A stretch of 64,000 nucleotides of DNA, from contig NC_021985.1 in NCBI RefSeq assembly GCF_000444875.1, positions 744,001-808,000 on the forward strand, in the 5' to 3' direction. A program made the position numbers and the translations under genes. This DNA is from Streptomyces collinus Tu 365 (GTDB lineage Bacteria; Actinomycetota; Actinomycetes; Streptomycetales; Streptomycetaceae). This document shows, piece by piece, positions 56,913 to 64,000 of this stretch; the stretch's first letter is position 1, and the number at the start of each line of letters is the position of its first letter. The notes under the pieces are model-generated. The model was given only the letters and a program-made list of their open reading frames with translations, did not search any database and was not told the origin of the DNA.

Positions 56913-58967
56913 TCAGGCGAGTACGGCTCGGGAGTCCAGGGCGAGGACCCCGTCGGGGCGCACGAGCAGGGGGTTGACCTCCAGCTCGGCGATCTCGGGG
57001 TGCGCGGCGGCGAACGCGGTGATGGTCGCGACGGCGGCCGCCGCCGCGGCGACGTCGACGGGCGGGCGGCCGCGGACGCCGTCGAGCAGGGCCGCGGTGC
57101 GCAGGCCGCGCAGCAGGCGGTCGGCGCGGTCGGCGGGCGCGGGGGCCAGGGTGAAGGCGACGTCGCGCAGCGTCTCGGCCAGGACGCCGCCGAGGCCCAC
57201 CATGGCGACCGGGCCGAAGCGCGGGTCCCGGTTGACGCCGACGATCAGTTCGACGCCGTCGGTCAGGTCGGCCATGGCCTCCACGGAGTAGGCGGGGGCG
57301 CCGAGGCGGGCGTGCATCTCGCGGAAGGCGGCGAGCAGTTCGTGGGGTCCGGCCAGGCGCAGGGCGACACCGCCCGCGTCGGACTTGTGCAGCAGGTGCA
57401 GCGCTTTGAGTACGTAGGGACCGGCGAACTCCTCGGTCGCGGCGATCAGTTCGGACTCGTCATGGATCTCCCGGGCGACGGGGAAGGGGAGTCCGGCCGC
57501 TTCGAGCGCCCCGCGGGTCTCCAGATATCCGCTCTTTCGCAGGGGCGGCGCGGGACGGGGTAGGGGTACGACGCCGGTGTGCGGTGGTCGGGGCGCGGTG
57601 ACGGCGAGGGCCCGGGCGGCGTCCTCGGTGGCGGCGAAGACCGGGACGCCGGCCGCCGCGAGGGTGCGGCAGCTGGGCGACGCGGGGTACATCGACTGCA
57701 CCACGAGGGGCTTGGCGGTGGCGGAGTGGCGGGCGGCGATCAGGCGGGCGGCCTCCTGTTCGCCGTCAGCGAGGACCGTGCCACCGCCCCCGAGTCCGCC
57801 CTCGGCGGCCGCGTATCCGCCGAAGTAGCCGGTCATCAGGACGGCGTCGACCTCCTCGGCGGTGAGCAGCGCGGCGACGGTGGCCGCGTACGAGCCGGGG
57901 TCCTGCTCGCCCATCCCGGCGAGGTCCACGGGGTTGGCGACGGCCGACTGCTCCCACAGGGCCGCCCGCAGCCGGTCCCGGGTCGGCTCGTGGAGTTCGG
58001 GCACGGTCAGGCCGGACGTCTCGACGGCGTCGGCGGCGACGACCCCGTGGCCGCCGCCGTCGGTGAGCACGGCGATCCGGCGACCGGCCGCCCGTCGCCC
58101 GCTGTACAACGCGGCCAGGGCGACGGTGAGTTCGCGCGGGGTGGCGACCAGTTCCACGCCGGCGTCGCGGCAGGCGGCGGTGACCACGTCGGCCGAGGTG
58201 GTCAGCGCCCCGGTGTGCGACTGGGCGCTGCGGGCGGAGGCGTCGCCGCGCCCCGCGGTGAGCAGCACCACGGGCTTGCCGGCGTCGGCGGCGGCCTCGG
58301 CGAAGGCGCGTCCGTCGGCGAAGTCCTCCGCGTAGACGGCGATGGCCCGGGTCCCCTCGTGCCGGGCGCAGTCGGCGAGCAGGTCGACGAGGGTGACGTC
58401 GGCCTGGTTGCCGAGCGACACGAAACGGGAGAAGCCGAGTCCGTGCGGGCCGAACCGGAGCTGGAGTTCGAGGGCGAGGTTGCCGCTCTGGCTGAGCAGT
58501 GCGACGCCGCCGGGGGTGAAGGTGCCGGAGGCGAGGAAGAGGTCGGTCGTGTTGTCGGCGATGCCGAGGCAGTTGGGGCCGACCATCACCGCGCCCGCCG
58601 CCCGTACCCGTTCGGCCACGGCCTGCTGGCGGGCCCGCCCGGCGGCGCCGGTCTCGGCGAAGCCGGCGGTGATGGCGACGATCGCCCGTGCCCCGCACCG
58701 CAGGGCCTCGTCGACCGCGTCCTCGAAGCCGGCGGCGGGCACCGAGATCACGGCCAGGTCGACGGGCTCGCCGAGCGCGCTCAGGCTGGGGGCGGCGGTA
58801 CGGCCGAGAACCGTGCCGCCACGACGGTTGACCAGGTGGACGGGGCGGCGGCCCTCGGCGCGTACGGCCTGGGCGGCGATGGCGTGGCCGTACTTGGCCG
58901 GGTCGTCGCTGGCTCCGACGACGGCGACGGAGACCGGGTCGAAGAGGGCCGACAGGTCACGTCCCAT
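56913..58967 (-). CDS. Acyl-CoA synthetase (ADP-forming) / acetate-CoA ligase family
   Basis: A 684-residue enzyme. CoA-binding Rossmann domain (about 5-130; VAVVGASDDPAKYGHA), succinyl-CoA synthetase-like flavodoxin domain (about 145-290; VALLSQSGNLALEL, with the phosphohistidine segment SHTGALT near 248) and C-terminal ATP-grasp domain (about 465-680; LETRGALEAAGLPFPVAREI, GPYVLKALHLLHKSDAGGVAL). It would activate a carboxylic acid to its CoA ester for the acyl-CoA dehydrogenases encoded next. It starts 1 nt after the ferredoxin stop, a strong sign of co-translation. Confidence 0.93.
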   Translation of the reverse strand: MGRDLSALFDPVSVAVVGASDDPAKYGHAIAAQAVRAEGRRPVHLVNRRGGTVLGRTAAPSLSALGEPVDLAVISVPAAGFEDAVDEALRCGARAIVAITAGFAETGAAGRARQQAVAERVRAAGAVMVGPNCLGIADNTTDLFLASGTFTPGGVALLSQSGNLALELQLRFGPHGLGFSRFVSLGNQADVTLVDLLADCARHEGTRAIAVYAEDFADGRAFAEAAADAGKPVVLLTAGRGDASARSAQSHTGALTTSADVVTAACRDAGVELVATPRELTVALAALYSGRRAAGRRIAVLTDGGGHGVVAADAVETSGLTVPELHEPTRDRLRAALWEQSAVANPVDLAGMGEQDPGSYAATVAALLTAEEVDAVLMTGYFGGYAAAEGGLGGGGTVLADGEQEAARLIAARHSATAKPLVVQSMYPASPSCRTLAAAGVPVFAATEDAARALAVTAPRPPHTGVVPLPRPAPPLRKSGYLETRGALEAAGLPFPVAREIHDESELIAATEEFAGPYVLKALHLLHKSDAGGVALRLAGPHELLAAFREMHARLGAPAYSVEAMADLTDGVELIVGVNRDPRFGPVAMVGLGGVLAETLRDVAFTLAPAPADRADRLLRGLRTAALLDGVRGRPPVDVAAAAAAVATITAFAAAHPEIAELEVNPLLVRPDGVLALDSRAVLA

Positions 58968-58968
58968 G

Positions 58969-59160
58969 TCACTTCACCAGCCGCAACGCGGAGTTGGGGC
59001 AGGCGGCGACGGCGGCAGCGGCGGCTTCCTCGTCACCCGGCGGGACCTCGGCGGTGCGCGTGCCGGCGTAGCCCCACTCGTCGAGGTCGATCAGCTCGGG
59101 CGCGGGTTCCTGGCACAGGCCGTAGCCCTGGCAGCGGGTGGAGTCGAGCAGGAGTTTCAT
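58969..59160 (-). CDS. Small ferredoxin, [3Fe-4S] type
   Basis: A 63-residue electron carrier. Three cysteines, Cys10 and Cys16 in STRCQGYGLCQE and one in AACPNSALRL, match the [3Fe-4S] ferredoxins that often serve cytochrome P450s in Streptomyces. The ATG gives MKLLLDSTRC. It lies between the acyl-CoA synthetase gene (1 nt downstream) and the NuoF-like flavoprotein gene (about 240 bp upstream), and probably shuttles electrons from the latter to the Rieske oxygenase. Confidence 0.88.
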   Translation of the reverse strand: MKLLLDSTRCQGYGLCQEPAPELIDLDEWGYAGTRTAEVPPGDEEAAAAAVAACPNSALRLVK

Positions 59161-59401
59161 GGGGCTGTCCTTTCGGTGCGGCGGGTACGGCCGGTGAGTG
59201 GGTACGGCCGGCATGGTGGGGCGGGCACGGCGGGGGCGGCCGCCGGCGGGCGTCTCGGTGGGGCGGGGCGGGGTGGGCATCCGTGAGCGGGATGGGAGAG
59301 CTTCGAGCGGGAGCGGGAGCGGGATGGGGCGGGCGTCCTGGCGGGGCGGGATACGCAGCTCCGGAGGGACGAGTGGAGGCGGACCGGGCCGGGCGGCGAG
59401 G

Positions 59402-60703
59402 TCAGGGCACCGGCACCCTGAACCGGCGGCCGTCCTCGGGGGCCGGGCGCGCGCACGCCGGGCAGGCGCCGTCGCGGTGGGCGTCGACGGGGTCGGGGAA
59501 CCGGTCGAGCAGGGTGGTGACGACCCGGGCAGCGGCGTCGGGCAGCCCACAGGCCCCGCGGCCCGGCAACTGCCCTGACCAGCGGCGTAGTTTGCCGACC
59601 GGATCGTCGTCGGTCGCGCCGCGGGCGACGGCCGCGAGGGTGGTGGCCAGGGCTCCGGTGCCGGAGACGCAGACACCGCACTGCCGGGCGCTCTGCGCCG
59701 CGAGGTAGGCGGCGGCCTCCGTGGCCACGGCGACCGGGCAGTCCCCGGGGTGCAGGAAGTGCAGGGCGCCGCAGCCGAGGGCGGCGCCGGCCGCGCGCAG
59801 GCCGTCGTGGTCGAGCGGCAGGTCCGGCCAGCCGTCACCGTGGAGGCCGCCGAACATCCCGCCCAGCAGGACGGCCTCGGCCGCGCCGTGCCCGGCCAGG
59901 TCGGCGAGGACCTTCAGGCGGGTGCCGGCGGGCACCTCGAGCAGTGCCGTCGCCCCGTCGGCGCCGCCGCGCCCGGACAGGGTCACCAGATGACCGGCGG
60001 CGACGGCGGCCGCCGCGTCGGGCCGGGAGTGGATCAGGGCGATCCTGGCCAGTGTCTCCACGTTGGCGACCAGGGTGGGCGCGCCGCCGACGCCGCTCTC
60101 GAACGGGCGTGGCGGTTTCGCGGTGGGCAGGGCCCGCCCGCCATCGACGCGCCGGACGACCGCGGACTCCTCCCCCGCGACGTAGGTGTGCTCCGTGCGC
60201 ACGACGTCGAGGGCAGGCTCGGCGGTCGGCTCGGCGGCCGGCTCGGCGGGACGTTCGGCAAGCGCCCGCCGGACGGCCCGTTCGGCGTGGTCGTCGGAGA
60301 GGTACACCCAGCCGCGCGCCGCGCCGGTCATGGCCGCGGCCAGCCGGAGGCCGTCGAGGACCAGGTGCGGTCGGTACCGCAGCAGCCAGCGGTCCTTCAC
60401 CGAACCCGGCTCACCCTCCTCGCCGTTGGCGACGACGACGCAGCGGCCCGGCGCGTCGCGGACGGCCCGGAGCTTGACGGCGGCCGGGAACCCGGCTCCG
60501 CCCCGGCCGCGCAGCCCGGCCACGGCGACACGGTCGAGCAGGGCGTCGGGGTCGGGCAGCGGCGCGTAGCCGCCCCGGGCGAGGTACCGGCCGAGGTCCT
60601 CGCCCGGGCCCGCGCCGGAGGGGCCGGTGCCGGGCCCGGCCTCGCCGTGCGGGAGGAGGAGGCCGGGCCGTCCTTCGGGGAGGAGGGAGAAGACGCCGGT
60701 CAT
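59402..60703 (-). CDS. NuoF-like NADH-binding flavoprotein with Fe-S domain
   Basis: A 433-residue homologue of the 51-kDa subunit of complex I. The NADH loop GLRGRGGAGFP is at 63-73, the FMN region NGEEGEPGSVKDR at 93-105, the SLBB domain about 225-300 and the iron-sulfur region from about 340 with QCGVCVSGTGA, ACGLPD and CPAC. A full complex I operon is absent, so it probably works as a stand-alone NAD(P)H:ferredoxin reductase. About 240 bp separate it from the ferredoxin gene. The ATG overlaps the stop of the upstream frameshifted gene (ATGA). GGGAG lies 7 nt upstream. Confidence 0.85.
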   Translation of the reverse strand: MTGVFSLLPEGRPGLLLPHGEAGPGTGPSGAGPGEDLGRYLARGGYAPLPDPDALLDRVAVAGLRGRGGAGFPAAVKLRAVRDAPGRCVVVANGEEGEPGSVKDRWLLRYRPHLVLDGLRLAAAMTGAARGWVYLSDDHAERAVRRALAERPAEPAAEPTAEPALDVVRTEHTYVAGEESAVVRRVDGGRALPTAKPPRPFESGVGGAPTLVANVETLARIALIHSRPDAAAAVAAGHLVTLSGRGGADGATALLEVPAGTRLKVLADLAGHGAAEAVLLGGMFGGLHGDGWPDLPLDHDGLRAAGAALGCGALHFLHPGDCPVAVATEAAAYLAAQSARQCGVCVSGTGALATTLAAVARGATDDDPVGKLRRWSGQLPGRGACGLPDAAARVVTTLLDRFPDPVDAHRDGACPACARPAPEDGRRFRVPVP

Positions 60704-61376
60704 GGGGTGCTCCCGGGTTCGGAGGGGCCGGACGTGCCGGGCGGATCGGAAAGGCCGGACGGGCCAGGAGGGCCGGACGGACCACGGAGACCGGCCGCGT
60801 CGGGAAGCCCGAGCGGATCGGCCCGGCCAGACGGACCGGAACGGCCGGACGGACCGGAACGGCCGGACGGACCGGAACGGCCGGACGGACCGGAACGGCC
60901 GGACGGACCGGAACGGCCGGACGGACCGGCCAGACCAGACGGACCGGCCAGAGCAGACGGACCAGGAAGGCCGGACGGGCCGCCGTCCCGACAGCCCCGC
61001 AGGCGGGCCACCGCGTGTTCGAGGTCCCGTCGCTGGGCGGCGGTGCGGGCGTATCCCGCTCCCGGCAGGCCGATCAGCATGCGGTGGTGGTCGAGGACCA
61101 CCTCGCCGGCCACCAGGGCCGGGCGCGGGTCCGGGTGCTCGGCACCGGCGGCCGCGGCGGCCGCGACGACCAGCTCGGTGACCTCGCCCAGGTAGCGCAG
61201 CCAACCGCGCTGGGTGCCACGCAGCACCAGCCGCTCGACGCGCCGGCGCTCGGCGGCGACCAGGGCCGGGGAGGGGCGGCCGGCCGCCGGTGCGCGCAGG
61301 CGGCCACCGCTGCGGGCAGCTCCTGTTCGGGCTCGGGTGTGAGGCCGAGCCAGACGAGACTTCGGCGAGCGCTCAT
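60700..61376 (-). pseudogene. Unknown protein with collagen-like tail, frameshifted
   Basis: Begins with a well-placed ATG (GGAGG, 5-nt spacer) encoding MSARRSLVWLGLTPEPEQE up to about ELPAAVAAC, then coherent sequence continues in another frame: RPSPALVAAERRRVERLVLRG, GWLRYLGEVTELVVAAAAA and VVLDHHRMLIGLPGAGYART. The second frame ends in an ATGA overlap with the NuoF-like gene, which supports it as the true C-terminus. One base appears to be missing near 61296; restored length is about 225 residues. The last 95 residues are Gly-X-Y triplets (GPSGRS repeated), encoded by 18-bp repeats. Function unknown; its place suggests a partner of the flavoprotein. Confidence 0.65.
60831..60920. repeat. 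Five perfect 18-bp tandem repeats coding GPSGRS
   Basis: ACGGACCGGAACGGCCGG is repeated exactly five times, with degenerate copies on both sides. On the minus strand it encodes the hexapeptide GPSGRS, that is, two Gly-X-Y triplets. Confidence 0.92.
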
Positions 61377-61691
61377 ACGTGCCTCCGGGGTGGCCCCGCG
61401 TCCGGGTGCTCCGGGGGCGGGGTGGCGCGAGGGCGGGGACGGGGTGCTCCGGCACCGCGAGAAGTGGCGGGGGAGCCGGGTCTCGTGCCCGGCGCGGAGC
61501 CGGGGCGTCAGGTGAGGGAGGGCGGGGCACCGGCCGGGGCCGTGCGTGTCCCGGGGACCGTGGGGTCCGGTTGCCGGACGGCGGGTCGTGGCGCGGACGG
61601 GGCCGGACGAGGGCCGAGCGGCGTCCGCGGGCTCGCGTGGCCGGTGCCGGGCCGCTGTCCACGGGCCCGGCCGGCCACCTGCCGACGACAC

Positions 61692-61709
61692 TAACTAACT
61701 AATCAGTCA
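61692..61709. promoter_or_regulatory. TetR-type operator site 1
   Basis: TAACTAACTAATCAGTCA matches site 2 at 16 of 18 positions. The spacing between the two is 57 bp. They flank the candidate -35 TTGACT. Confidence 0.6.
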
Positions 61710-61748
61710 GCCCACAAGTCTTGACTTGCTCCCGCCCCCGCTCCACTC

Positions 61749-61766
61749 TGACTAACCAATCAGTCA
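61749..61766. promoter_or_regulatory. TetR-type operator site 2
   Basis: TGACTAACCAATCAGTCA has TGACT/AGTCA arms and lies 107 bp upstream of the Rieske gene. The AT-rich sequence stands out from the background. The TetR protein encoded at the end of the leftward operon is the nearest candidate regulator. Confidence 0.65.
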
Positions 61767-61872
61767 GCCGGACTTCCCGAGGTCCGGACGGCCTCCGGAA
61801 CGCCGCGCCCGCCGCCCGTTCCGGGCCCAGCCTCACCGCCCATCGCCGCCGCAGCGGCGCGGAGGAGGACCC

Positions 61873-63096
61873 ATGCACCCCTCGACTTCCCGGGCAGCCG
61901 ACACCGTCTCCCCAGCCAGGCCCGCCCCGCCCGAGCAGGCCCCCGGACAGGAACATCCCGGACAGGAACCCCCCGGACAGGAGCATCCCGGGGAGGCGCT
62001 GCCCGCCCGCTACTACACCGACCCCGCGGTCGCCGAGGTGGAGACCGAGCGCATCTTCGCGCGGTCCTGGCAGCTCGCCTGCCACGAGTCCGACCTGCCG
62101 GAACCCGGCGCGCGCCTGACCGCCAGGGTCGCCGGCCGTGAGGTCCTGGTCGTACGGACCGAGGACGGCGGACTCGCCGCCCACCTCAACGTCTGCCGGC
62201 ACCGCGGCACCCGCCTGGTCGCCGGGCCCGAACCGGCGGGCAAGGCGATCCGGTGCCCGTACCACGGCTGGACGTACAAGCTCGACGGACGGCTCGTGGG
62301 CGCCCCGGAGGCGCGCCGGATCCCCTGCCTCGACAAGCCGAAGCTGGGGCTGCACCCGGTCAACGTCGAGTCCTTCCTCGGCTTCGTCTTCGTCAACCTC
62401 GACCTCGAGGCGGCCCCGCTGGCCAGGACGTGCGCCGGGCTCGCCGAGGCCGTCGGCCACTACGCCGGGGCCGGCCTGGTCCCGGTCGGCAAGCACCGCA
62501 TCCACGACCTGGCGGGCGGCGAGGAGCAGAACGCCAACTGGAAGGTGATCGTCGACAACTACCTGGAGGGCTACCACGTCCCCGTGGCCCACCCCGCGCT
62601 GATGCGGCTGCTCGACTACCAGGCGTACACGGTGGACGTGCGGGAGCACTACGTCCTGTTCGAGTCCCCGCTGCGCGACAAGCCCTCCTCGAACTGGACC
62701 GAGCGGCTCTACCAGCGCCTCGCCACGCCGATGCCGGGTCTGACCGAGGCCGACCGGCGGGTCTGGCGGTACGCCGTGATCTACCCGAACACGCTCATCG
62801 ACTTCTACCCTGACCACGTGCTCGCGTGGACCGCCCTGCCCACCGCCCAGGACCGGGCGGCGATCCCCGGCGCCTTCTACACCCGGCACGGCGAGAGCGT
62901 CCGCACCCGGATGGCCCGCCGGCTCAACATCCACATCGGCTGGGTGACCAACGACGAGGACGCCGAGCTGGTGGAGCGCGTCCAGGCCGGGCTGGCCACG
63001 CCCGGTTTCGAGCCGGGGCCGCTCTCGCGGCGCGAGGCCGCCGTGGGCTGGTTCGCCCGCCGGGTCCGGGACGACCTGGAGGGGGCCACTCCGTGA
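61873..63096 (+). CDS. Rieske non-haem iron oxygenase, quaternary-amine type
   Basis: A 407-residue oxygenase alpha subunit. The Rieske cluster ligands are Cys108, His110, Cys128 and His131 (CRHRGT, CPYHGW). The mononuclear iron site is NYLEGYHVPVAH with His235 and His240; the bridging residue is Glu232 where ring-hydroxylating dioxygenases have Asp, a feature of the GbcA/CntA group that demethylates or cleaves quaternary ammonium compounds. The first 45 residues are a Pro/Gly/Gln-rich extension with repeated PGQEHPGQE. GGAGGA precedes the ATG. No beta subunit gene is present. Reducing partners are probably the ferredoxin and NuoF-like protein encoded divergently. Confidence 0.9.
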   Translation: MHPSTSRAADTVSPARPAPPEQAPGQEHPGQEPPGQEHPGEALPARYYTDPAVAEVETERIFARSWQLACHESDLPEPGARLTARVAGREVLVVRTEDGGLAAHLNVCRHRGTRLVAGPEPAGKAIRCPYHGWTYKLDGRLVGAPEARRIPCLDKPKLGLHPVNVESFLGFVFVNLDLEAAPLARTCAGLAEAVGHYAGAGLVPVGKHRIHDLAGGEEQNANWKVIVDNYLEGYHVPVAHPALMRLLDYQAYTVDVREHYVLFESPLRDKPSSNWTERLYQRLATPMPGLTEADRRVWRYAVIYPNTLIDFYPDHVLAWTALPTAQDRAAIPGAFYTRHGESVRTRMARRLNIHIGWVTNDEDAELVERVQAGLATPGFEPGPLSRREAAVGWFARRVRDDLEGATP

Positions 63097-63269
63097 CACC
63101 CGCCGCGCCGCGCCCCCGCCCCGTGCCGCTCCCGCCGGGCTTATCCCTCCCCCGCTGACACGCGCCGCACCACCCCAGACCGGTCTTCACCGCGGAGTCA
63201 GGGCCCGCGGCGAGCCGACCAGCCGGTCCGCCCTGGACTTGTGCCGTTCCTCGACGGAGAGGACGCTTC

Positions 63270-64000
63270 ATGTCCCCTGTTCCACCCACCCCACCGACCC
63301 GCCGCGCCCTCCTGCGCGCGGGTACCGGCGGACTGCTGGGCGCCGCGGCCGCAGGCTGCGGGTTCATGCCCGCCGCGCGACCCGACGCCAAGGCCCTCGC
63401 CCCCGTCCGGGCCCGCGTCGACGGCGACCTCGTCTACTTCAACTGGGCCGACTACGTCGACCCGTCCGTCTTCAAGGGCTTCGAGAAGGAGTACGGCGTC
63501 AAGGTCGTCCAGTCGAACTTCGACTCGATGGAGGGCATGGTCGCCAAGCTCAACGCGGGCAACCGCTACGACATCGTCTTCCCCACCGCCAAATGGGCCC
63601 AGCGCCTGGTCCGCGGCGGCCGGCTGCGCCGTATCGACCACAGCCGGCTCAGCAACGCGCACGCCGTCTTCGGCACGTACACGTACTACGCGGACCCGTG
63701 GTACGACCCCGGCTCCGCGCACACCGTCCCCTTCACCGCGTACAAGACCGGCATCGGCTGGCGCCGCGACCGGATCGGCGAACTGACCGGCTCCTGGAAG
63801 GACCTCTGGAGCGACCGGGCAAGGGGCAAGGTGTTCCTGCTGGACGACCGGGACGAGGTGCTCGGCATGGGGGCCCTCGAACTCGGCCTCGGCGTCAGCA
63901 CCGGCGACACCGGGGACCTCGACCGCATCACCGCCCTGCTGGGCACCCTGCGGCCGCGGCTGCGCGGCTTCTCCAGCGACAGCTACAACAACCTCCTCAA
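63270..64000 (+). CDS. Polyamine-type solute-binding lipoprotein (partial, runs off window)
   Basis: At least 243 residues are encoded and the frame is still open at the window end. The N-terminus has a twin-arginine motif TRRALLRAGTGG and lipobox AAGC (Cys31). The PotD-type fold is visible: VYFNWADYVDPSVFKGFEKEYGVKVVQS, FDSMEGMVAKLNAG, YDIVFPTAKWAQRLV and VPFTAYKTGIGWRRD. GAGAGG lies upstream of the ATG. It follows the Rieske gene by 173 bp. By context it may import a quaternary amine or polyamine used by the pathway; permease and ATPase genes should follow beyond 64000. Confidence 0.9.
   Translation, partial: MSPVPPTPPTRRALLRAGTGGLLGAAAAGCGFMPAARPDAKALAPVRARVDGDLVYFNWADYVDPSVFKGFEKEYGVKVVQSNFDSMEGMVAKLNAGNRYDIVFPTAKWAQRLVRGGRLRRIDHSRLSNAHAVFGTYTYYADPWYDPGSAHTVPFTAYKTGIGWRRDRIGELTGSWKDLWSDRARGKVFLLDDRDEVLGMGALELGLGVSTGDTGDLDRITALLGTLRPRLRGFSSDSYNNLL

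Larger units (their letters stand above)
61377..61872. other. Divergent intergenic region, 496 bp
   Basis: Between the leftward frameshifted gene and the rightward Rieske gene. The right third is AT-richer and carries the paired operator sites at 61692 and 61749 with a TTGACT at 61731-61736 that may be a -35 element. The left part (61377-61690) has open frames without recognisable protein content; I see no gene there. Confidence 0.5.

Noticed and set aside
60831..60920. CRISPR-like array (regular short repeats)
   Set aside because: The repeats are contiguous with no spacers and are in-frame codons of a Gly-X-Y protein tail; no cas genes are present.
61377..61691. Upstream extension of the frameshifted gene to 61691
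   Set aside because: The extension has no recognisable protein sequence, whereas an ATG with GGAGG sits at 61376.
1..64000. tRNA, rRNA or phage/integrative element genes
   Set aside because: I looked for clover-leaf arms, CCA ends, integrase or transposase motifs and attachment-like direct repeats while reading and saw none that hold up; a tRNAscan and profile search would settle it.

Overview
The window is very GC-rich DNA (roughly 72-74 percent by eye) with actinomycete codon use, GGAGG-type ribosome binding sites, GTG starts, Tat-type lipoprotein signals, streptogrisin-like protease, ECF41 sigma factor and MsiK-dependent-looking sugar importers that lack their own ATPase. All of this points to a Streptomyces chromosome, most likely an accessory or arm-proximal catabolic region. 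I saw no tRNA, rRNA, CRISPR array, transposase, integrase or phage gene.

Layout. 1-3.6 kb: asparaginase, a DUF-type protein, a tiny membrane protein, a GNAT remnant and msrA. 3.8-7.5 kb: a TetR regulator divergent from an MMPL exporter and an LmeA-like DUF2993 protein, with two clear TetR operators between them. 7.6-8.6 kb: a methyltransferase and a small membrane protein. 8.75-17.4 kb: a secreted PA14-GH2 glycosidase, a LacI regulator and a four-gene CUT2 (ribose/galactofuranose type) importer. 17.6-24.1 kb: a second LacI regulator, an intracellular GH2 enzyme and a CUT1 (maltose type) importer whose last permease gene carries a frameshift. 24.2-30.5 kb: a GNAT enzyme, then a single-module Pls/PosA-type (epsilon-polylysine synthetase-like) NRPS coupled to an M1 metallopeptidase. 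30.8-34.8 kb: a secreted lamin-tail protein and a secreted GH92-ricinB mannosidase-like enzyme. 35.0-37.3 kb: a cis-prenyltransferase translationally coupled to an MpaB/Lcp-like oxygenase with EF-hands. 37.4-45.0 kb: LacI, a polyamine-type ABC importer, and FrlB-like deglycase and FrlD-like kinase, which together read as an Amadori-compound (fructosamine) utilisation operon.

45.2-50.1 kb holds a LiaF-like protein, a streptogrisin-type protease, an SGNH hydrolase and an epimerase-ECF41 sigma factor pair preceded by a recognisable ECF41 promoter. 50.4-52.6 kb: a CDP-alcohol phosphatidyltransferase, a reiterated non-coding stretch and an unknown protein. 52.7-64.0 kb is one catabolic island: TetR, 3-hydroxyacyl-CoA dehydrogenase, two nearly duplicated acyl-CoA dehydrogenases, an ADP-forming acyl-CoA synthetase, a 3-Cys ferredoxin, a NuoF-like flavoprotein, a frameshifted protein with a collagen-like tail, and divergently a Rieske oxygenase with the Glu-containing bridge motif of quaternary-amine oxygenases, followed by a polyamine-type binding protein that runs off the window end.

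The overall theme is scavenging: secreted or intracellular hydrolases paired with dedicated importers and local LacI or TetR repressors, several with visible palindromic operators. The most interesting points are the Pls-M1 pair (a possible cationic homopoly(amino acid) pathway), the prenyltransferase-oxygenase pair, the Amadori operon with a polyamine-type importer, the Rieske/NuoF-like electron chain, and two internal frameshifts. No claim rests on a database search; all family names come from motif reading.
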